Shown here piece by piece: positions 25,502-33,342 of a stretch of DNA of 43,748 nt; the stretch's first letter is position 1, and every line of letters starts with the position of its first letter. This DNA is from Planctomycetota bacterium (GTDB lineage Bacteria; Planctomycetota; Phycisphaerae; Phycisphaerales; UBA1924). The stretch covers positions 1 through 43,748 of the forward strand of contig JAFEBN010000229.1 in NCBI GenBank assembly GCA_018242645.1, given 5' to 3'. A program made the translations under genes and the position numbers. The notes under the pieces were generated by a model. That model had not been told where the DNA came from and ran no database searches. It saw only the letters and a list, made by a program, of their open reading frames with translations.

Positions 25502-26072
25502 GGCTTGCCATGCGATAGGCAGGATAATGTGCGGCGTCGCGATTGTATTGTCTATGGGTTGTGCCGCTAAGCATCATTCTGCATTGGTTGGCACAGTCGT
25601 GTTCCTCCCGACAGTCACACTCAAGAATTTCCGTCAGGATTCGTCGGCACTTTGGGTTTCGCCAAACTTGACGCCTCCAGAAGTTGCCAACGATCATCGC
25701 TCTCTCAAGTATCAGATTGAATCGCTCGATTGTTTTGCCTTTGTAACCGATCCGCACGGATCCGATTTGAATAGAAATCGTGCGCAACAGATACTAAACA
25801 GCATGCTTGGCGGCCCCGAAGAGTTCCCTTCGGACGATGTTCAATTTCGTATTCCGACATCGCAAAGTGGTGGCCGTGTAGGCATTCGGCCAGATATGAC
25901 TTCGTTTGTTGTTCGAAGTGAGGTGGTATCCAATGCAATTTCGATTGTCTTGTGGAACCCTCAGAGTGAGAAGTCTGTCAGCATGACTGTAGTTCCGCTT
26001 GGCCGGCTGTCTGATCTGCAGCTTGATGAAATTGTGCAATTATTTTCAATTGGGGATTCCAGTGTGAATTAG
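25476..26072 (+). CDS. Hypothetical exported or lipoprotein in an AT-richer patch
   Basis: This 198-residue protein of unknown family starts at ATG 25476, with GGAGG eleven bases upstream. A basic N-region leads to a hydrophobic stretch GVAIVLSMGC, so cysteine 29 may be lipidated; an ATG at 25527 would give a very short signal. The mature part is soluble, with VVFLPTVTLKNF, DCFAFVTDPHGSD and a C-terminal half rich in beta-type residues (TSFVVRSEVVSNAISIVLW). Base composition is visibly lower in GC than both flanks and many codons end in A or T, suggesting recent acquisition. A transposase remnant follows directly. Confidence 0.6.
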   Translation: MFLSHLACKACHAIGRIMCGVAIVLSMGCAAKHHSALVGTVVFLPTVTLKNFRQDSSALWVSPNLTPPEVANDHRSLKYQIESLDCFAFVTDPHGSDLNRNRAQQILNSMLGGPEEFPSDDVQFRIPTSQSGGRVGIRPDMTSFVVRSEVVSNAISIVLWNPQSEKSVSMTVVPLGRLSDLQLDEIVQLFSIGDSSVN

Positions 26073-26104
26073 TTTGGTTTGAGTCTTCGCGTAGGTAGTA
26101 GAGC

Positions 26105-26289
26105 CTATCCGTAAACCTGTTTCAAGAGGATGATCGAGCATCCGAGGTGCAGGAAGCCTTGGAAGAGCATCGCGGACTTTTCGTACCGGATGCATAGGCG
26201 GCGGAAGTTCTGGAACCGGCTGGTGGTCCGTTCCACCGTCCACCGGCCCGCCTTGTGCTGGAACAAAAGGATCTCGAAACCAAGAGGGC
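26105..26289 (-). pseudogene. Transposase C-terminal remnant (IS5-like)
   Basis: The minus strand encodes about 60 residues typical of the end of an IS5-superfamily DDE transposase. FQHKAGRWTVERTTSRFQNF contains the region of the catalytic glutamate, followed by RRLCIRYEKSAMLFQGFLHL, IILLKQVYG and a stop. The stop overlaps GAGCCTATCCGTAAACC at 26101-26117, which looks like the terminal inverted repeat of such elements. Everything upstream of the last 60 residues is missing, so the element cannot move by itself. It marks one edge of the AT-richer patch between the antiporter gene and the tRNA gene. Confidence 0.75.
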
Positions 26290-26315
26290 AGCGTGGGAGA
26301 AATCGGGGGGCGGAT

Positions 26316-26428
26316 GGTTCGAACCTGTGGCCCGTTTTGTAAATGCCTCATTCGAGGCCACTTGCGTCGCGGATCGGAACGATCCGAGCGCCACGTGGAG
26401 ATTCTTCAAAGACGTCGGTTCGAACCTG
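26316..26428. repeat. Pair of GGTTCGAACCTG repeats
   Basis: GGTTCGAACCTG occurs at 26316-26327 and again at 26417-26428, 101 bases apart. The core GGTTCGAACC is a perfect palindrome and resembles the T-loop of tRNA genes, including the tRNA-Ser gene 145 bases away. The region between the transposase remnant and the tRNA holds no recognisable gene. Confidence 0.5.
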
Positions 26429-26535
26429 ACTCTGCGGGATCGGCGGCTTCAGTGGGCTCCTCGCGGGGCTTGGAAGCTGCTTGTTGATGAAGAAGTTGCG
26501 GAACGGGTCGAGGTCGGGTCAGAAAGCCTGAGCGC

Positions 26536-26560
26536 AAAAGAAAAGCCCGCGTTGCGGGCT
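26536..26560 (-). terminator. Intrinsic terminator of the tRNA-Ser gene
   Basis: Read on the minus strand, AGCCCGC and GCGGGCT form a seven-base-pair stem with a three-base loop, followed by TTTT, C, TTTT. It lies 13 bases after the 3' end of the tRNA gene on the same strand, so it is a textbook rho-independent terminator for it. Confidence 0.85.
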
Positions 26561-26572
26561 TCGCGAATCAAG

Positions 26573-26659
26573 CGGAGAGGGGGGGATTCGAACCCCCGAT
26601 ACGGTTGCCCGTATACAGCATTTCCAGTGCTGCTCCTTCAGCCGCTCGGACACCTCTCC
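26573..26659 (-). tRNA. tRNA-Ser(GGA)
   Basis: The minus strand folds into an 87-base class II tRNA. The seven-pair acceptor stem is GGAGAGG/CCTCTCC. The anticodon stem CAGCA/TGCTG encloses the loop CTGGAAA with anticodon GGA. The long variable arm is ATACGG/CCGTAT around GCAA, and the T-arm is GGGGG-TTCGAAT-CCCCC. The long variable arm and anticodon identify serine (UCC/UCU codons). The CCA end is not encoded and must be added. It lies just after the PAP2 gene on the same strand and next to a transposase remnant. Confidence 0.96.
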
Positions 26660-26690
26660 GGAGAAGGGGGCAAGTCTAGGAAGCGACTGC

Positions 26691-27428
26691 TTAAGAAGGA
26701 AGGGCGGCTTCGGGGCTGGATTTGGGCGGGGGGACGATGAGCGAGGCGAGGCGGGAGCCCCAGCGGCGGTTCATCGCGGTTGATGCGAGGCCAAAGCCCA
26801 GGCCGGCGCCGATGAAGACGTCGCTCGGATAGTGGGCGCCCAGAAGTACGCGCGCAGCGCACACGATGATGACGAGCGCGAGGCAAAGCCAGCGCAGGCG
26901 TGGGTAGAGCGCGGTGAGCGCGACGGCGAGCGATGCGGCGGCCATGGCGTGGCTGCTGGGCATGGACCAGAGCTCGCTGGCGACGCCGGAGCCGTAGTCC
27001 CACGCGTGGATGAGACCAATGCTGCCGTCTTTGAGCTGAACGGGGTACTTGCCGATCGGGCCGCAGATGTAGAGCGAGTCGTTGTAGAGCGGGCGGGGGC
27101 GGCCGATGGCGATCTTGAGGAGGTGGCCGGTCGCGCCGGTGAGGCAGGCGGCGGCGATCCAGTCGGCGATGCGGCGCCATTTGATGGTGCGGTCGGTGTC
27201 GTCGAGGAGGAGGACCACGATGATGAGGATGACAACGCTGCTGACGGCGCCGAACTGCTGGAGGAACTCGAGTTCGCGTTTGAAATCGCCGCCGATGCGG
27301 AGGTTGTAAACGACCGCTCGGACGCTTGCATCGAGCGGGACGAGGCATAATCCGGTGGCAACGAGTGCCGCGGCGCCGAAAATGGCGCGATTCCGGCCTT
27401 TGGATTCCGCCTGGGTCGGCGCGAGCAT
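26691..27428 (-). CDS. PAP2-family membrane phosphatase
   Basis: This 245-residue integral membrane protein of the PAP2 superfamily dephosphorylates lipid pyrophosphates or phosphatidates, for example in undecaprenyl phosphate recycling. The three phosphatase motifs are visible: KIAIGRPRP (motif 1), PSSHAMA (motif 2, with S instead of the common G) and ARVLLGAHYPSDV (motif 3, with the nucleophilic histidine). About five helices are predicted. An extra loop of about 45 residues (YNDSLYICGPIGKYP onward) lies between motifs 1 and 2. The ATG at 27428 is chosen because longer versions only add Ala/Pro-rich residues. It is divergent from the glycosyltransferase gene. The true substrate is not readable from sequence. 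Confidence 0.88.
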   Translation of the reverse strand: MLAPTQAESKGRNRAIFGAAALVATGLCLVPLDASVRAVVYNLRIGGDFKRELEFLQQFGAVSSVVILIIVVLLLDDTDRTIKWRRIADWIAAACLTGATGHLLKIAIGRPRPLYNDSLYICGPIGKYPVQLKDGSIGLIHAWDYGSGVASELWSMPSSHAMAAASLAVALTALYPRLRWLCLALVIIVCAARVLLGAHYPSDVFIGAGLGFGLASTAMNRRWGSRLASLIVPPPKSSPEAALPS

Positions 27429-27445
27429 GGGATGATTGTTGTCCG

Positions 27446-29239
27446 GTGCTTGACAGCGTTCTTCCGTCGCCGTCCAATTCACGCTTGGAACCAGTTGCCA
27501 CAAGCTCGCCGGAACTGCTGCGCCGACTCGCGGCGTCGCGGCTTGCGCCGGTGGCGCTCGTGCTGCTGTGCGTGGCGGCGCTGCTGCCGGGGCTGTTTTC
27601 GTTGCCGCCGATCGACCGGGACGAGGCCCGATTTGCGCAGGCAAGCCGCCAGATGTTTGAGAGCGTGGCCCTGCCGGAGGCGGGGCGGGAGGCGGCGCTG
27701 CACGGGGGCGGGCTGTCGATTCCGTATGTGCAGGACAAGCCTCGGCTGAACAAGCCGCCGCTGATTTACTGGCTGCAGGCGGGAAGTGCGGCGCTGTGGA
27801 CGGCGGGGAACCCGCTGAAGGATGCGATCTGGATGTATCGCATCCCGGGCGTGTTGTGCGTGATCGGGTCGGTGCTTCTGACGTGGATGCTTGCCCGTGC
27901 GATGGCGGGGCCGACGGTGGCGCTGCTTGCGGGCGCCGGGCTGGCGGTGTGTCCGGTCGTGGTGCTCGATGCGCACCAGGCGCGGGCGGATCAGTTGCTG
28001 CTGCTCACGGTTGTCGCGACGCAGGCGTTGCTGTGGCGGATGGCCTGCCGCGGCGGCGGGCTGCTCACGGCGCTGTGTTTCTGGGTGTGCATCGGGCTTG
28101 GAGTGCTGGCGAAGGGGCCGATGACGCCGATGATCGCGGCGCTGACGGCGATCGCGTGGAGCGTGTGCCGGGGCGAGTGGCGATGGCTGTTGCGGCTGCA
28201 GCCGTGGTTCGGCGTGCTGGTCGTGGCGGCGATGGTGGGGCCGTGGGTCACTTCGGTGGCGCAGCGGGTTGGCTGGGATTTCTACCTTCGCACGGTGTGG
28301 GATGAGACGATCGGCCGGAGCGTGGAAGGGAAAGAAGGCCACTGGGGTCCGCCCGGTTTCCACACGCTGCTGGTGTTTGCGCTGCTGTGGCCTTTGTCGC
28401 TGGGGCTGCCGGGGGCGATTGTGGAGGCGTTTGGCTCGATGGGGGCGGGTGAAGGATCGTGGCTGCGGCGCGTGCGGGCCGGTGCGGCGCGTTCGCCGGA
28501 CCAGTTGTTTCTGCTGGCGTGGGTTCTCCCGTCGTGGGTCGTGTTTGAACTGGTGAGCACGAAACTGCCTCATTACACGCTGCCGATGTATCCGGCGCTG
28601 TGCATCCTGGCGGCGCGGTGGATCGTGGCGGCGAACGAGGCGGCGGCGCGCAAGCCGGTCGGTGCGTTCCTGCACTGGACGCGCATCTGGTTTGGCATCG
28701 GCGTGGTGGCGATGCTCGGCATCAGCGTGCTGGCGATCACGCCGAGCTGGTGGGCCGAGTTTGGCTGGTGGAAGACTTCGCTCCGCGATGAGGCGATGCC
28801 TCGGACGAACTGGTGGATGCTGGTTCCGATTGCGGCGATGCTGTACATCCTGGGGCGCGCCGGGCGTGAACTGGCGAAGATGCAGACGGTCCGAGCGACG
28901 CTGCTGGTGATACCCGCGGTGGTGCTGGCGTTCGCGGTGCTGCTGGGATCGGTCGCGCCGCCGGCGCTGACGCTCTCCACCCGTCTTGCGCAGCATCTTC
29001 CCGCCGGCGCGGATGCGCCGCCGGTTTTTCTGCAGGGATATGCGGAGGACAGCCTGGTCTTTCTCACGCGCGGGCGTGCGAAGCGATCGACGCCTTCGCC
29101 CTTGCCCCTGGGGGCGATCATCGTGACGGATCGGGCGCCCGTGGGCGGGGAGCTCTTCGCTTCGTTCCGCGGTTTCAACCTTGCGAAGTCGCGGGCGCAG
29201 ACGGTGTATGTGTTGTATCCGGAGCGGGGGGGGCCATGA
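27446..29239 (+). CDS. ArnT-like membrane glycosyltransferase (GT-C fold)
   Basis: This protein of about 597 residues is a polyprenyl-phosphate-dependent GT-C transferase related to ArnT/PMT enzymes. After a first membrane helix (APVALVLLCVAALLPGLFSL) comes the catalytic-loop motif IDRDEARFAQASRQM and then YVQDKPRLNKPPLIYWLQ, both hallmarks of the family. About ten further helices follow, then a soluble C-terminal domain of about 90 residues. ArnT proper adds aminoarabinose to lipid A, but no arn genes are nearby, so the acceptor may be another envelope glycan or protein. The start is uncertain: GTG at 27446 or TTG at 27485, neither with a strong ribosome binding site. The stop overlaps the truB start by four bases. 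Confidence 0.85.
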   Translation: MLDSVLPSPSNSRLEPVATSSPELLRRLAASRLAPVALVLLCVAALLPGLFSLPPIDRDEARFAQASRQMFESVALPEAGREAALHGGGLSIPYVQDKPRLNKPPLIYWLQAGSAALWTAGNPLKDAIWMYRIPGVLCVIGSVLLTWMLARAMAGPTVALLAGAGLAVCPVVVLDAHQARADQLLLLTVVATQALLWRMACRGGGLLTALCFWVCIGLGVLAKGPMTPMIAALTAIAWSVCRGEWRWLLRLQPWFGVLVVAAMVGPWVTSVAQRVGWDFYLRTVWDETIGRSVEGKEGHWGPPGFHTLLVFALLWPLSLGLPGAIVEAFGSMGAGEGSWLRRVRAGAARSPDQLFLLAWVLPSWVVFELVSTKLPHYTLPMYPALCILAARWIVAANEAAARKPVGAFLHWTRIWFGIGVVAMLGISVLAITPSWWAEFGWWKTSLRDEAMPRTNWWMLVPIAAMLYILGRAGRELAKMQTVRATLLVIPAVVLAFAVLLGSVAPPALTLSTRLAQHLPAGADAPPVFLQGYAEDSLVFLTRGRAKRSTPSPLPLGAIIVTDRAPVGGELFASFRGFNLAKSRAQTVYVLYPERGGP

Positions 29240-30021
29240 GCGGATCGCACGATTCGGGGAATTCCGTCACGCCGGCGGGGCTGCTGGTGATCGACAAGCA
29301 GCCCGGGTTTACGTCGATGGATATCTGCGCGATCTTGCGGACGCGGTTTCGGCGCGGGGGTGCGCCCAAGCGGCTCAAGGTGGGGCATGCCGGGACGCTT
29401 GATCCGCTCGCGACGGGTGTGCTGGTGGTGCTGGTGGGCAAGGCGACACGCGCGGTCAATGCGCTGATGGCGACAGAAAAGGAGTACGAGGCGGAGATCG
29501 ATCTGTCGCGCCGATCGACGAGCGATGACCTGGGCGGGAGTGTCTCAGCGGTCGCGGTCGATGCGATTCCGGATCGAGCGGGCGTCGAGAGCGTGCTGCG
29601 GCGATTCGTGGGCGTGGTTGACCAGTTGCCTCCGCAGTTTTCGGCGATGAAGGTGGGAGGTGTTCGCGCGTACCAGCTCGCGCGTGAGGGAACCGAGGCG
29701 CCGCTGAAGCCCCGCGCGGTGCAGATTCATGAGATCGAACTGCGGGAGTATGCGTGGCCGATGGTTCGGGTCCGGGTACGCTGCGGCAAGGGCGTGTATA
29801 TCCGGAGCCTGGCGCGCGATGTGGGGGCGGCGCTGAAGACCGGCGGGGTGCTCACGGCGCTGCGGCGGACGCGGGTGGGCGATTTCGTGATCGGTGAGGC
29901 GAAGACGATCGACGATCTGCCGCAGGTGCTGGGGCAGGAGCACCTGGCCGATCTGCCGGCGCTCATGATTCCGCCAGCGTCCGCAGAAACGCGGTCTGAA
30001 GAGCCGGATCGGCCGCGGTAA
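29236..30021 (+). CDS. truB: tRNA pseudouridine(55) synthase TruB
   Basis: This 261-residue enzyme makes pseudouridine 55 in the T-loop of tRNAs. GLLVIDKQPGFTSMD, the catalytic-loop motif GHAGTLDPLATGVL with nucleophile D56, KEYEAEIDLSRRSTSDD and GKGVYIRSLARDVG are all in place. The C-terminus, ending EEPDRPR, runs 59 bases into the convergent small gene, which may explain its unstructured charged tail. It starts within the stop of the glycosyltransferase gene (ATGA), an unusual partner because truB often sits with rbfA/infB. No decay is seen. Confidence 0.95.
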   Translation: MSGSHDSGNSVTPAGLLVIDKQPGFTSMDICAILRTRFRRGGAPKRLKVGHAGTLDPLATGVLVVLVGKATRAVNALMATEKEYEAEIDLSRRSTSDDLGGSVSAVAVDAIPDRAGVESVLRRFVGVVDQLPPQFSAMKVGGVRAYQLAREGTEAPLKPRAVQIHEIELREYAWPMVRVRVRCGKGVYIRSLARDVGAALKTGGVLTALRRTRVGDFVIGEAKTIDDLPQVLGQEHLADLPALMIPPASAETRSEEPDRPR

Positions 30022-30232
30022 AGCGGACGTCGCCTTGTGTGAACTCGATACGGGCTTGCCACTGGGGGATGGCGATGGCGCCGCCGCTCGCGAGCAGGGC
30101 GCGGATTTCCGCGGGCAGGTCGGTTTGACGAGCTTGCAGCGTTCGGCTTCCGCGCGCGGTTTGCACGATCAACTGACGGACGCCGTGCTCGGCAAGGAAC
30201 CCGGCGAGGCGGCGGGCCTGCGGCTCATTCAT
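29963..30232 (-). CDS. Small hypothetical protein overlapping the truB 3' end
   Basis: This 89-residue soluble protein has no recognised family. It begins NEPQARRLAGFLAEHGV and continues with RQLIVQTARGSRTLQARQ, an Ala/Gln-rich, mixed alpha/beta sequence. Its ATG overlaps the stop of the upstream membrane-protein gene by eight bases (ATGAATGA), which indicates coupling to it. The last 59 bases overlap the convergent truB coding region. The coherent amphipathic pattern and the coupling argue that it is real rather than a shadow of truB. Confidence 0.6.
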   Translation of the reverse strand: MNEPQARRLAGFLAEHGVRQLIVQTARGSRTLQARQTDLPAEIRALLASGGAIAIPQWQARIEFTQGDVRFTAADPALQTAFLRTLAES

Positions 30233-31436
30233 CGTCTTCGCCCGCTTCGCGCGAGGCGGATGCATCGGCGGGCGCGGCGCCGGCGGCGGGATCGGTCGGC
30301 ATGGCTGTTCCGGGGAGCACGCCGGGGACCCAGATATCGGAAAGGGCCTGTCCGTCGACGACTCGACGCAGCAGCAGGTAGATGACCGTGCAGCCGGTGA
30401 AGACGACGCTGAATCCGTACGCGGCGGCGATGGCGAGAGGCACACCCATCCACAAGCGCAGCACCCATTCCGAGGGCGAATTGGCGGGCGTCATGGGATA
30501 CGCGAACAGACGCGGGGGCTGCTTGGCCCAGGCGCCGGCGGCCGAGAGCGAGAAAGAGGTGATCCCGGAGCAGAGAGCGGTGCCGATCGCGACGGCGACG
30601 CCTCCGACGATGACCGCGAGAACCACGTAGAGCAGGTAGCGCAGGGGCTTGGCGGGGACGTAGGCGTAGGCGCGCTGCATGGCTTCGATGGCGTCGGCGC
30701 TCTCGCAGGTGACCGCGGGTACGAGGAGGGGCGCGCCGAGAATCGTCAGGACGATGAGGCACACCGCGAGGGCCGATGCGAGCATCGCGAGGAAGAACAG
30801 GACGGCGCCGATGATCTGCGTCCAGCCGTACGAAAAGAACACCCAGCCGGCGGCGGCGACGCAGGCGTAGATGAAGAGGGCGGCGAGCAGCGGCCCGAGG
30901 AAGCTGAAGAGAAGCGAGCTCCAGCGGCGGAGCGCGAACCCGAGCGCCTCCACCCAGGAGATGCGAACGCCGTGGGCGAATTCGCAGGCGGCGATGCGGG
31001 AGACGGCGCCACCGGCGATCAGGATGAGCGTGATCGAGATCAGTGCGAGCAGCGAGCCCCAGGAGAACTGATCCCACAGGACGCGCGGGATGCGGAAGAA
31101 CCCGGAGAACGCGTTCTGCACAGCGCTGCCGTCGGCGGTCTGGAGGCCGCGCATGCCTTCGCGCGAGAAAATAGAGAATGCGCGTTCGAGTTCGTCGCTC
31201 AGGAGCGTGCTGAGCGAGACGCTCGAAGGGGCGCGCCACAAGCGGGCGATATCGCCCACCAGGGCGGCGGCGAGCATGCCGAAGAACCCGATGGTGATGC
31301 TCGCGGGCCGCAGCGCCATGGCGGGGATGCGGAGGAGCCGGGGCCAGAGCAGGTCTTCGGTGAGGTCGGCCAGCGAGATGGGCCGGGCGAGTCGGATGGG
31401 GGAGGATGCGTTGGAAGTCGTGGGGGGGGTGCTCAT
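30225..31436 (-). CDS. Multi-pass hypothetical membrane protein
   Basis: This 403-residue integral membrane protein shows about six to seven hydrophobic helices, for example SLLALISITLILIAGGAV, GPLLAALFIYACVAAAGWVF and YLLYVVLAVIVGGVAVAIG. A conserved-looking cytoplasmic phrase PAVTCESADAIEAMQRAYAYV between helices is typical of a family of Planctomycetota membrane proteins without known function. The C-terminal 30 residues are Ala/Asp/Glu-rich and cytoplasmic in style. It begins at ATG 31436 and is translationally coupled to the small gene downstream. No enzymatic motif was found. Confidence 0.75.
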   Translation of the reverse strand: MSTPPTTSNASSPIRLARPISLADLTEDLLWPRLLRIPAMALRPASITIGFFGMLAAALVGDIARLWRAPSSVSLSTLLSDELERAFSIFSREGMRGLQTADGSAVQNAFSGFFRIPRVLWDQFSWGSLLALISITLILIAGGAVSRIAACEFAHGVRISWVEALGFALRRWSSLLFSFLGPLLAALFIYACVAAAGWVFFSYGWTQIIGAVLFFLAMLASALAVCLIVLTILGAPLLVPAVTCESADAIEAMQRAYAYVPAKPLRYLLYVVLAVIVGGVAVAIGTALCSGITSFSLSAAGAWAKQPPRLFAYPMTPANSPSEWVLRLWMGVPLAIAAAYGFSVVFTGCTVIYLLLRRVVDGQALSDIWVPGVLPGTAMPTDPAAGAAPADASASREAGEDDE

Positions 31437-31525
31437 AAGTGCTCTGGCGAGGTGCGAACGGGGCCTGATGCTACCGCGTTCAAACGACTCTTGCCCCGGC
31501 CGGGGAATCAGCCGATGATCATGCC

Positions 31526-32404
31526 ATGCGAAAAGCCGTCTTTGAGTGGATCAGCCTCATCCTGGCGACCCTGATCCTCGGCCCCATCGCGGGAATGCTC
31601 CCGGCGATGCTGCACAGCCCCGGCGGTTCGCAGCAGACGACGGCGCTCAACAGCACCACGCCGGTGCTGGGCGTGGTCCTGATGCTCGCGGCGCTCGGTC
31701 TGGCGCTGATCGTGGGTCTGTTTGGCGCCAAGACGGTGACCCGCCCGATGGGGATGGCGTGCGCGGGGTTCGTGCTTGTATGGGTAGCGTGCCGAACCGG
31801 GCGCGCCGAGATGATCTATCGCGAGAGCGGTTCGCCCTCGCATGCGGCCTGGATGATGGCGCTCGAGGCGGCGCTGCTGGCGGTGCCGGCGCTCGTGGTC
31901 GCGATGCTTGTTCAGCGGCCCAGGCCGTTTGGAAACACGGACGAGGCGGTGGTGGGCGAGCTGCAGGGCGGGTTTGCAGCGAACCTGAAAGCGGTGATGG
32001 GCGAGCCCCGGGCGCTTGCGGCGGTCGCGGCTGCCGCGGCGGGGGCGATCGTTGGATGTGCGATCGGGTCGATCTCGCTTTTAAAGGGGCAGGCGGTGTT
32101 TGCCGGCGCGCTGGGGGGAATCGGCGCGGGATGTGCCGCGGGTTTGCTGATTGCGGGGATTGAGAGCCGACCGGCGCTGGCGCCCTACATCGGCGTGATG
32201 CTGGTGGCGATTGCTTCGCCCATCGTGGCTTCGTTTCAGTACGGGGCGGGGCTGCGGAACGCGGCGATTACCGGGGATCTGCTGTCCGTCGGGCGGCTGG
32301 TGCCGATGGACTGGATCGCGGGCATGTTCCTGGGCGTGCCGTGGGGGTTGTCGTGGGTATCCGGGATGGTGAAGGACCACGTACCTGCGCCGGCAAAGGG
32401 CTGA
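31526..32404 (+). CDS. Hypothetical multi-pass membrane protein
   Basis: This 292-residue protein has about seven hydrophobic helices and short loops: ISLILATLILGPIAGML, GVVLMLAALGLALIVGLF, MGMACAGFVLVWVACR, ALEAALLAVPALVVAML and three more after residue 170. The loop containing QRPRPFGNTDEAVVG and the segment RALAAVAAAAAGAIVG separate two membrane halves. I do not recognise the family; it could be a small transporter or an envelope-biogenesis membrane protein. It is divergent from the preceding membrane-protein gene (89-base gap), and its stop abuts the stop of the convergent lipoprotein gene. Confidence 0.72.
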   Translation: MRKAVFEWISLILATLILGPIAGMLPAMLHSPGGSQQTTALNSTTPVLGVVLMLAALGLALIVGLFGAKTVTRPMGMACAGFVLVWVACRTGRAEMIYRESGSPSHAAWMMALEAALLAVPALVVAMLVQRPRPFGNTDEAVVGELQGGFAANLKAVMGEPRALAAVAAAAAGAIVGCAIGSISLLKGQAVFAGALGGIGAGCAAGLLIAGIESRPALAPYIGVMLVAIASPIVASFQYGAGLRNAAITGDLLSVGRLVPMDWIAGMFLGVPWGLSWVSGMVKDHVPAPAKG

Positions 32405-33310
32405 TCAGCGGAAGAGCCGGAACTCGGCGGGCAGTTTGGGAACCAGCACGAGGATGGCCCGCTTGCGGGGCTTGGCGCCGAACGTTGCATCCGAGAGCAG
32501 GCCGTGACCGAGCGTGGGGACATCGGGCGCGATCGGGCCGTTTGGATTGAGGGCTTCGTTGATTTCGGCCGTCGTTTCCGGCTCTTTCTCGATGTAGTTG
32601 GGCAGGCGGGATTCGCGCGTCCAATCGACGTCGGGGTATTCGGGGATGATCACGAGGCTCTGACCCCGGTTGAGCTGGAAGGACGCGTCGAGCGCGGGAA
32701 GGGGGATGCCCTCGGTTTCGACGGGGCGTTTCACCTGCGGGCGGAGGGCGTCCTCGAGTTTGGCGGCGGTGTTCTTTTCTTCGACGTGACGCCCCATCAG
32801 TTCCACGCGGAGGACGGCGGGGAACTTTCCATCGATGGACGGTCCCGGCGCGACCCAGGCGCGGCCCAGGAGCCGGAGTTCGCCACTGCCGAGCACGAGA
32901 TTCCCGTCGGCGGAGCGGATCGTGGTGAACGACTGGCTGCCCTTGCTGGCGACGAAGATGCTCCACTCCGAGCGGTCGCGTGAAGCCTGAGCCTCGATCG
33001 CGCCGCGGAACTTCAGATTGGCGGCGATCCGGTCCAGGTCGTCGGAGGGGACGACAACAACGCGGAGGCCGGAATCCCGGAGACGCTTGAGGGTGCGCGG
33101 ATCGAGGGGCGACTCGGCTTTTTCGTAGGGCAGGAAGAGCCGAGCGAGCGCGGGCGAGGATTCTTCGATGGGCCAGAGGCGGAGTTCGAGGCCGTCGCTC
33201 GAACTCTGCTGCGCCACGGGCGGCGCGGTGACGGGCGCGGGTTTACTCGCACAGCCAGAAAGGGCTGGGAGCGCCAGAGCCGCGAGAATGCCCGACACAT
33301 GCTTCAGCAT
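32405..33310 (-). CDS. Hypothetical lipoprotein
   Basis: This protein of about 301 residues has a lipoprotein signal peptide (LKHVSGILAALALPALSGC) with lipobox LSGC, so the mature protein is anchored by cysteine 20. The mature region starts with a Pro/Ser linker. The soluble domain contains RLWPIEESSPALARLFLP, SGLRVVVVPSDDLDRIAANL and a segment LNRGQSLVIIPEYPDVDW that resembles a beta-rich closing domain. No family is recognised. ATG 33310 gives a normal-length signal; a TTG at 33346 overlapping the LOG gene stop (TTGA) would add 12 residues and suggests translational coupling to that gene. Confidence 0.75.
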   Translation of the reverse strand: MLKHVSGILAALALPALSGCASKPAPVTAPPVAQQSSSDGLELRLWPIEESSPALARLFLPYEKAESPLDPRTLKRLRDSGLRVVVVPSDDLDRIAANLKFRGAIEAQASRDRSEWSIFVASKGSQSFTTIRSADGNLVLGSGELRLLGRAWVAPGPSIDGKFPAVLRVELMGRHVEEKNTAAKLEDALRPQVKRPVETEGIPLPALDASFQLNRGQSLVIIPEYPDVDWTRESRLPNYIEKEPETTAEINEALNPNGPIAPDVPTLGHGLLSDATFGAKPRKRAILVLVPKLPAEFRLFR

Positions 33311-33342
33311 CGGCTTTGCCAGCGGAAGCCCCAACGAGCGTT

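Noticed and set aside
26407..26440. Partial tRNA suggested by a T-arm-like GTCGG-TTCGAAC-CTGAC
   Set aside because: No matching acceptor, anticodon or D-arm could be found upstream. Reported only as a repeat.
26255..26740. Plus-strand frame across the tRNA-Ser gene
   Set aside because: It reads through a well-formed tRNA and its terminator and shows no family resemblance.
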